Source: Chloranthus sessilifolius
Taxonomy: Eukaryota; Streptophyta; Magnoliopsida; Chloranthales; Chloranthaceae
Length of the DNA stretch: 64,000 bases
Direction of reading: 5' to 3'
Assembly (NCBI GenBank): GCA_021018995.1
Contig: CM037590.1
Location: forward strand, 46,659,713-46,723,712
This document shows positions 56,782 to 64,000 of the stretch, one piece after another; the stretch's first letter is position 1, and every line of letters begins with the position of its first letter. The notes under the pieces are model-generated. The model made no database searches. It worked only from the letters and a program-made list of their open reading frames with translations, and was not told the DNA's origin. The position numbers and the translations under genes were made by a program.

Positions 56782-59700
56782 TTAGGTATCTTTTTCATCT
56801 CCGCTGTTGTTCGGGTCCACAGGCACTTCGTGTCGAGGCCTGTTGTACTTCTCACGCAGCTGTTTTATAGGGATGAAATCTCCTGCCGCATCCACACCGT
56901 AAAATAAGAAGGAAATATACGGATGATCAAATCTGCCCTGCACATATGATGAGTTTCAAGAAAAAAAAATTGAGAAAAAAGAGAACTTGGACACAGCTAT
57001 CAATATTCAGAGACCTACGTACTCACCCTATCTGGTTGTTCAAAGGCTAACAGATTCTCCTCGGGGACTGCCACACAATCACCATTAGGACAGCATTTGT
57101 AACAGGCAAGTAAGAAAAGCAAATGGATACTGAATCTTTAGTAGTAAAATAAAAATTTAATAATAATTACGAGGGTTAGGGGAACCATAATCATTGTGAT
57201 TGTTGGATAACCCGAAAAATGAGTTGATGCGAGTTTCATAAAACAAAGCTCACCCTCTATGGTTAAGTACGGTGTTAGAGGTTGTCAAAATGCAGCGTAG
57301 AATTTCTCTCTGAACTTTATAGTTTTCCTTTCTCCAAATTCCACAATAAATATTTTATCCACTCCATAAAGAAAAATCAATCATACAACTTACAAGTTAC
57401 AACCTATACACCAGACGCATAAAACTGACAAAATTGACACAGAAATCAAGAAACCCCTCCATTTATATTTTTATTTGTTTACATAAACTTAATATAGTTT
57501 TAGCATTTTTCTAATTATCTACAAACATTTATATATGGTGTAAGTCAGGGGGTATAAGATAAGCAAGGTAAACTAAACGGATCGCAGATACAAATAGAAT
57601 AAAAATAGAAAATTTTCTGCTTTTCTGAAAGAAGATTGAACCACAGTTACTCTTTACCACAAGCCACAGGCAAAGATGTGAAAAGGAAAGACGAGAGGAA
57701 TATATATGGCTAGGACCATGATCCAGATATACAGAGACAAGCAAAAGAAAATTTTTGACCGACTGAATAAATCAAATTGACCAATTAATCTTACCATAAG
57801 TGACCAGTAGGTTTGGGTCTGCATGTACATCAACCAAGACCTGAAAAGCAATAAATATAGTTAAAAAGTTAAAATTTTAAATAAAAAAAAATATATATAC
57901 TTAAAATATTACAAATGATATCATTTATCTATGTTGTTTATCCACATTAGTCTGTCTCAGAAAATCGGAATTCTTCCATCATCAATAAGCACCCTAAATC
58001 CGCATATTAAGTGAGCAATGAGGAGCGCATATGCATGCATGGTTTCATGCACATGGTATCTAACTCAGGATCGGTATCGGTCCATGGAGGACTGGTACGT
58101 ACCGGCCGGTATGAATTTTTTTTAAAGTTTAAAGTGAACTTATTAAAAATAAAAAAATCAAGGGGGTATAGGGCGATACCCGATCCATATCAACCGATAT
58201 GATACCAATACGACCGCGATAGTAGTATTGGGGTGGTATCGGTTTCTGGCAAAACAGATACGTATTGCTGATACGTATCAGTATTGGCCGAGTTTTGATA
58301 CCATGCTCGTGCACATACGTACGGGCACACAAATACAGGCATAATTGATCAAGGGTGAGTCTTCACTGTAACTTGGTGTGGAAACTGAACCATAGCTATC
58401 CACTCAAACTCTGACAGATTTTGATGCAAGAGCCCAAACCTAACAACTGATCAGATATTGGGATCATTGTTGTAGAAAGCAGGAGTGGAGTGTGGGCCCC
58501 ATGCATTTAGCTGACTCAGTCTTTGATTGGATGGCTTGAGAGATCTCATACGCTAAGACGGTCATTTAAAAATATTCATCCATATCTCAACATATTGCAT
58601 AAGAACGCATCTAAAATATCCGAAAGCCCACGTGTATTTATATCTCGATTGTTGTCAAAATAACCTGATAAAATGGTTGACCAGAGCCTCTTGTCAATTT
58701 ATCAATGGACGCAGTCTCCATCCATGAATCTGATTCACAGCAGACAGGATCCATACCACAAATCACAGCTCCATAGCCTGAAATGAGGTAACACACCTTT
58801 ACAACTCAATAAATTAAAATATTTATAAATATATGAAACTTTAAAAAAAAAAAAAACACCAAATCCTTTTGTTGTACTGCATCATCAGTTTTGTTTTTTC
58901 TTCTAATTAAGTTTGTCAAAATGTTTGTGTGCTTACCTTCCAAAGAAGAAGCTACCTACGGTCTTGGGAGTTTTTCGGCTGGGTCTTGTCAACCCCCTCC
59001 CACCAAAACCCAAAGACACGCACGCACACCAAAAGTTCTCTAGACATTCTATGACGATATAAACTCGATTAGCTTATAAAAAACAATTGAAACTCGTTTT
59101 TCTGCCTAATATCTACGTTCACGTTCCTCGCACTTTCTTCCACATTACCTGACAAAGAACTATGGTTAAACTCAGTCTCAACTCTAATAACTTACAAAAA
59201 CATGGAAGTTTTGTAACTATTCCTTCCAATAATTGATACATGTTAGAATTTTAGAGCAGTAAGAAGCAAAGGATATAATGATATGAAAAAACTTATATCA
59301 AAATAGCATAAAACTAGCCCCTAAAAGTGAGATTGAGAAGGCAAGCAAGCTGCATACCAAATATCTTATGCCTTACTTTCTGCCCCAGCCGAAATACATA
59401 TTGTGCATTTTCATATGCCAGAGCTTTTGCTGATGCAGCCAGAGACTCTGCCTGCATTTAAGGATTGCTGATTATATCTCCAAAACCTTAAAGAAAATTC
59501 CAGAAAATCATATGAAAGAATTTGAAGATGAACGTCCCAGCGAAACTCAAGGAACACAGAAAAATGGGTGGGAGAAATCAGAGCAGTTCGAAAATTTTAC
59601 CTCAAGTTTAGTAATTTCATCACGCAACTCAGCAGCTAAAACATAGTTCTCGCTCTCAATTGCTGTCTGCATTCCTGCACTGAAAGGAAAGAAGCAGAGG

Positions 59701-60687
59701 TGATCTAGATTTTTTCACAATTTATTTTTTACTAATGAACAGTCATCATATTGCCACGGAAGAGATAAATATCCACATTTCCCAAATTAATTGGCAATGC
59801 TTCTTAATTCCTACAGCATACATCTTGTAAATTACGGGTAGAAAGAATAAAGAACGAGATATTATAAGATGACAAACTCACCGTAGGCGTAAAATATTTA
59901 TGGCTTTATCTTGTGCTTCACACTTTGCAGATGTTGATCTCCCTTTAGCTTCTCGCTGCTTAATGACCTCTGATTCAACCTTCATAGAAGAGCACAAACT
60001 AAGCATACTTCCACCAGTTAGATGCTTCATTTACATTAAACACATACCATATAAAAAATATAAAAAAACGTATTCAACTAGCATCCAAGTCACCTCAGCA
60101 AGCTTGTTCCTCAACTGTTGTGCTACTTCATACTGCTCCATATTCAGGGCACACTGCCATTTCACAATTGCCAACAGATAAAATTAGAGACCCTGAAATC
60201 TCATGCTGTCAGAAAAGAAGAGTGCATATAGTAATCATTTAAGGTTGCAGGAAGGACCATCATAGTGTTCTATTTAGAAAACATTACAAATTTTGTGTAA
60301 CTTCTGCTTGCAACTTGAAACAGTAAAATTCGCCGAAAACCGAAAAACAGAGAAAAAAACCTGTATCCGAGTCTGTAAGTCCAATTGAAAAAAGAATATC
60401 AAGATATCCTCGTTAGCAGTCTCACTGCGCTCAGACTCTGCATCCATTCCTTTGTCACCCCCTTTAAACAGCCAGGTAGATTTAACCCTCAACCTTCGCT
60501 TTGAACTGGTGGGGTTTGTGGAAAATAATCTCAATATACACTGCCGCCAAAGGCATTGTCCATCTAATCCAGAGTTTAGTTGGGTCTTATTCATAAACTT
60601 AAGATCACTTCTCGATGAAGAAATTGCCCCGTAGCTCCCACAGTTTCCAGAGGCTGCCAAAGTGCTTACCGACATGCCTTTCATCAT
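56782..60687 (-). CDS. CLPF: CLPF: plastid Clp protease adaptor, 9 exons
   Basis: Exons (minus strand): 60687-60361, 60153-60094, 59979-59882, 59679-59601, 59451-59358, 58777-58665, 57840-57795, 57067-57027, 56937-56782. All introns are GT-AG and phases agree: 1014 nt, 337 residues, ending TAA. The start is the first of two ATG codons (60687); upstream in-frame codons lack ATG. Residues 1 to about 75 are Ser/Arg-rich, as in a plastid transit peptide. ANEDILIFFFQLDL leads into two UvrB/UvrC-like helical motifs (MEQYEVAQQLRNKLAE near 114-129 and SENYVLAAELRDEITKLE near 171-188). A YccV/HspQ-like domain follows (FRLGQKVRHKIFGYGAVICG from about 208, then FYQVLVDV, VPEENLLAFEQPD, HPYISFLFYG). This order is that of Arabidopsis CLPF (At2g03390), reported to act with ClpS1 in delivering substrates to the stromal Clp protease. 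Assignment is from recalled sequence and domain order. Confidence 0.93.
58052..58305. mobile_element. hAT-like MITE in CLPF intron 6
   Basis: 254 bp. Ends CATGGTATCTAACTC and (complement) CATGGTATCAAAACTCGG. Flanks TTCATGCA (58044-58051) and CTCGTGCA (58306-58313) differ only by two transitions. The interior repeats GGTATCGG, CCGATA and GATACGTATC words. Confidence 0.75.
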
Positions 60688-61285
60688 TTTGCTTGGCAAT
60701 AAGCACTGAATCAGCAATGTAATATCAGCTATGCTGCCTCCTGATTCGCGATAACTTTTGTATTTTTATAATTGGAGCTATCCTTCTTCGGCATCAAATT
60801 CTTCCAATGTATTTACCTATCAGCATGGTATCTAGTCGAAATATTAAAACAATAACATAAGAAATTTTCAGATAAGTGATGATATTTTATTGAGAAGAAG
60901 AAAAAATAGAATAAACCACATGTTTATACAATTAAAAAAAACCCAATCCGTTTGTTATAATGCACCCAAAGGAATCACGATAAAAAACAATGTTTATACA
61001 ATTAAAAGAAATGCTATACATAGGGCACCGTTAATGTCATTCAGAACTCATAATGCAAAAACCAGCACTATTTCAGAGGAAAGTCCACAATGTTATAGGT
61101 TTTTGAACTTCCAAGTCATCTAACAGAATTGTGTACATAATTTCTTCCTCTTGCAGTGCATAATTCTTCAACAAAAGAATTGAGACTAAGAGTTATAAAT
61201 GCCAATCAATCATTTAAAATTTAAATATATTTAACCTACTTCTAAAAATTCATAAAAAAAAAATTGGAAATTGATCAAGATCACA
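60688..61285. other. Promoter side of CLPF, no element recognised
   Basis: AT-rich sequence upstream of the minus-strand CLPF start codon. It should hold the 5' UTR and promoter, but no clear TATA box could be chosen. Confidence 0.4.
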
Positions 61286-61289
61286 CTTC

Positions 61290-61792
61290 GTTCTTAGAAA
61301 GATGGCTTTACGGCACAGTTGTTAAAATATTGGAAAACATATTTCCTGGAAGAAGGTACCTTGGAAATTCTTTTTCTATGATTTAAGTTTATAGGCTTTG
61401 GGCAATTTGGTTGGAGAGGAATGCCAAGGTACCCGTGGATACAATAGATCGATTCTTGCTGTGTTGAGAGGTGCGAAGGAGAAGATCAGACATTGGGTCC
61501 AAGAGAAGAGGTCCAGTAGGTTGTATGTTCACTGGTATCCATGTCCAGTGGGACTCCATGTTTGAAAGAATTCAATAGAATCATTGAAGCTGGTCGTTCT
61601 CCTAGTCCTTGAGGTGTCGTTTGGGTCTAGGGTAACGCCATGTTCTTCTGTATGGGATCCTAGCTGTGTAGTGCCTTTCTAGGAGGTAGGTGTTGTGGGC
61701 TGTTCGTACTCTCAGCTTCTCGCTGAAGCACAGGTATGTAATTTTTCCTTTTATTAACAAATTTTTTTATTTTATTAATCCAAAAAAAAAAA
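61290..61792 (+). mobile_element. LINE 3' end
   Basis: Plus-strand RLWAIWLERNAKVP (about 61395-61436) matches the conserved tail of plant LINE ORF2. A 3' UTR-like region and a poly(A) run (61782-61791) follow. Truncated at the 5' side. Confidence 0.65.
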
Positions 61793-62248
61793 TCACGTTT
61801 GCTGCCAACACAGGTTCCTAGGGACTTCCTAGCCCAATCATCCAATGTTTGTTATTAGAGATCACCACTTTCCACGATGCAAGAAAATGCCTCACTCCAA
61901 TTCTCCTCCACCTCCATTACCATCACTAGCTCTCCCTCATGTTAAAAGCTTGATGCATTTCCATGGACAATGGAACTCCATGGAGGGAAGGATGGAGTTC
62001 TGCTTTTGCCTCTTTTCCTAAAAAATGAAAGGGCCCTCCATAGAAAATAACGACAACAAACATGGCAAATATATTTTTCCATGGAAACGAGATTACACCA
62101 TAAGGAACCCAATTTAACAAATGTGCACTCAAAGTAATATAGGGTTTTACTGGTAAAAGTTTCAAAACTCTCTTTTTTGTGGATGTTGACGTAAGATCAG
62201 CAAGAAGACACTATGAGAGGCAACAAGAACATATTTGTAAATGGCAAT

Positions 62249-62570
62249 CATGGTATCAAGTATTTACCGATACTGATACATATCGGTACCTGGCCAAACC
62301 AACACTGATACCAGCATCAAAATTGGTTTTGTACCCGTTATCTAAAACTTTTTTTTAACACTTATTGTGGAACATATATATATATGGTAAACCGTATGCC
62401 GTATGTTTAAGATATACTCATGGTTTAGCATATTCACATGTATATTAAACCATGGGTTTAAAGTATACCGCACTCTCAAAATTTCTTGCTTCAATAAAAA
62501 AAACTTAAAAAAAAAATCCCTGTATCAATCCAAAGATTGGCCAATACTGGTACTGCGAGTTGATTCCTTG
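62249..62570. mobile_element. hAT-like MITE with exact 8-bp duplication
   Basis: 322 bp. Ends CATGGTATCAAG and (complement) CAAGGAATCAAC. ATGGCAAT flanks it exactly at 62241-62248 and 62571-62578. The end regions carry CCGATACTG, GATACATATCGG and GGTACC words. The middle is AT-rich. Confidence 0.85.
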
Positions 62571-62829
62571 ATGGCAATAAAATAGAGGAAACAGTTGACC
62601 ACCCTTCTCTTCTACTTCTTCCTTAAATTAGTTGGATTAAATCAACTAAGGTAACTTTTTGGCTGCATTGGTGACAATGCTATGATCATTTCATCGCACA
62701 CTTTTAATTCCTTCTTTTCCTTTTATCTTTTTGTACATCTTGAGATCGTTTGCCCATTGACATTTTTGCTTATAGCCTGTTTCATTTTTCTTCTTTACTT
62801 ATATTTTGTACATCCTTTTTACTTCATAA

Positions 62830-63020
62830 TATTTTGATCTATAGCTCAAAAATTCCAAGGCCAACTCTCTTGCTAAGGAAGCATTTTTTCATGTTCTGTT
62901 AGTGGTTGAGAATAAGCTTCCATTGTTTTGATGGTGCTTCTTCTTTGAGGGGGCTTGTTGGCCTTTTTATCGTCCCTCCTCTTCCCACTTCCCTAGATGC
63001 ACAATTGATAAAAAAAAAAA
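62830..63020 (+). mobile_element. Probable LINE 3' end
   Basis: Plus-strand KNSKANSLAKEAF (about 62848-62886) resembles the ANxLAKxG end of LINE RNase H. A 3' UTR-like stretch and a poly(A) run at 63009-63020 follow. Confidence 0.45.
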
Positions 63021-64000
63021 GAAGGCAGCTAAACTTGTTCCTTATCAAGGCATGTTAACTTCTAACCTTTCGTGAAGTGTTTGCCCAACAGGTGACCTCT
63101 TTCTTTATTGAGTGGGTGATGGACGAAGGTCAACCAATTTCCAATTATTCCCACTTGATGGAACACCCATCATGAGTTAGAGTTCAGTAAAAAAATGCGC
63201 GTAACACTTAAGGAATTCATGATCCAATCCCCTTTCAAATGTTAACACCCACGCTTTTCACTTATCTTTTAAGCCTATAGCAAAATAGGAGACAACACAT
63301 AAAGAGCAAGACCAATAAGGACTTGAGAGAAGTAGTGTAAAACTCTAGGAAGGATGAGGAGCAATAGAGAACTTAGCCTTGAATAGAATTTGAGTAGAGC
63401 AATAAGAGTTGCAAAGCCAATCCCAAATACGTGGGACAAGGCAATGATAATGGTGATTCACATGACAATGTGCATCGACATTATTTACAAAGAAAACTTT
63501 GAAAATTATATAATTACATATATGCATATATGGTGAAAACCATTGCTTGCAAACACCCAAAAAAAAAAGAACTAGAGGAGATAATGATACAACTCAACAA
63601 CAAAAGAGTCAACCTTTCTTTAGTTCCAAAGATGGAAGCTTAATCAAAATTCGCATAAAACAAACTCTATGATGGGATCCCTTTATAATATATTCTAAAC
63701 TCCTGACTGAATCTCAATTGTAACTCATCCATCTACTAACAAGTCCTAATTGCTCTAATAATGGGCAAAATATCCCCAGCCCCATTCCTAGTAAAACTTT
63801 TGGCTCCATTTTTTTAGCCCATCTTTTTGTGGGTGTTGTTGCTTTGGTAATCTTTAAAAGCTAAAACTATCATGGACTTCCTTCAAACCAGTTGATTTAT
63901 TCTTTTAAACCTGGTTCAAAATCCCTGAGACGTACCAATGCCATCAACACTGAGGGTGTCACCGATACATTCATTGCATCTGTGATAAAATAGGGTATAT
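63021..64000. other. No gene seen to the window end
   Basis: AT-rich intergenic sequence without a recognised protein, RNA gene or element end. Confidence 0.4.

Noticed and set aside
1-64000. CRISPR arrays, bacterial operons or rRNA genes
   Set aside because: No regularly spaced direct repeats with unique spacers, no ribosomal RNA signature; intron-containing plant genes exclude a bacterial setting.

Overview
The window looks like nuclear DNA of a flowering plant. The evidence is long GT-AG introns, a Ty1/copia retrotransposon with a plant-type LTR, L1-type LINEs, a tRNA-derived SINE ending in a motif of the angiosperm Au-SINE type, Helitron termini, hAT- and Mutator-type MITEs, and long (AT)n and (CT)n tracts. 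The expanded introns and mix of repeats would suit a basal eudicot or magnoliid with a repeat-rich genome. The species cannot be fixed from the sequence alone. One 300-base run of N marks an assembly gap.

Three protein-coding genes can be supported. (1) 4123-5442, plus strand: the last three exons of a small chloroplast-type protein resembling the PsaN-like family. Its 5' exon was not found. (2) 28168-54084, plus strand: a complete 14-exon gene for a 563-residue macro-domain plus CRAL-TRIO (Sec14-like) protein of the GDAP2 type. Its 1.7 kb of coding sequence is spread over 26 kb because introns 1, 3, 7, 8, 9 and 10 are long, several of them filled with transposons. (3) 60687-56782, minus strand: a complete nine-exon gene for a 337-residue chloroplast protein with UvrB/C motifs and a YccV-like domain, matching CLPF, the adaptor of the plastid Clp protease. 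Genes 2 and 3 converge, with 2.7 kb between their stop codons.

The rest is mostly layered transposons. From 1 to 2076 lies the 3' end of a decayed copia element with its LTR. From 6342 to 14452 an hAT-like MITE, still bounded by an exact 8-bp target duplication, has been split by about 7.8 kb of nested Helitrons. From 14.4 to 28 kb there are further Helitron ends, AT microsatellites, a GC-rich repeat block, a SINE and foldback elements. The introns of gene 2 hold at least six hAT-like MITEs, one of them nested inside another, plus two Mutator-type MITEs, several LINE fragments and a TRIM-like element. Intron 6 of gene 3 holds one more hAT-like MITE.

The most unusual signal is a set of about twelve hAT-like elements whose ends are alike (CATGG or CAAGG, 8-bp target duplications) but whose interiors are each built from a different short self-complementary word, such as CCGATACGTATCGG, ATTTCGGTCC or GCCATGGCGA. 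A second group of about twelve foldback elements shares one long palindromic body; two of them keep 9-bp duplications of the Mutator type.
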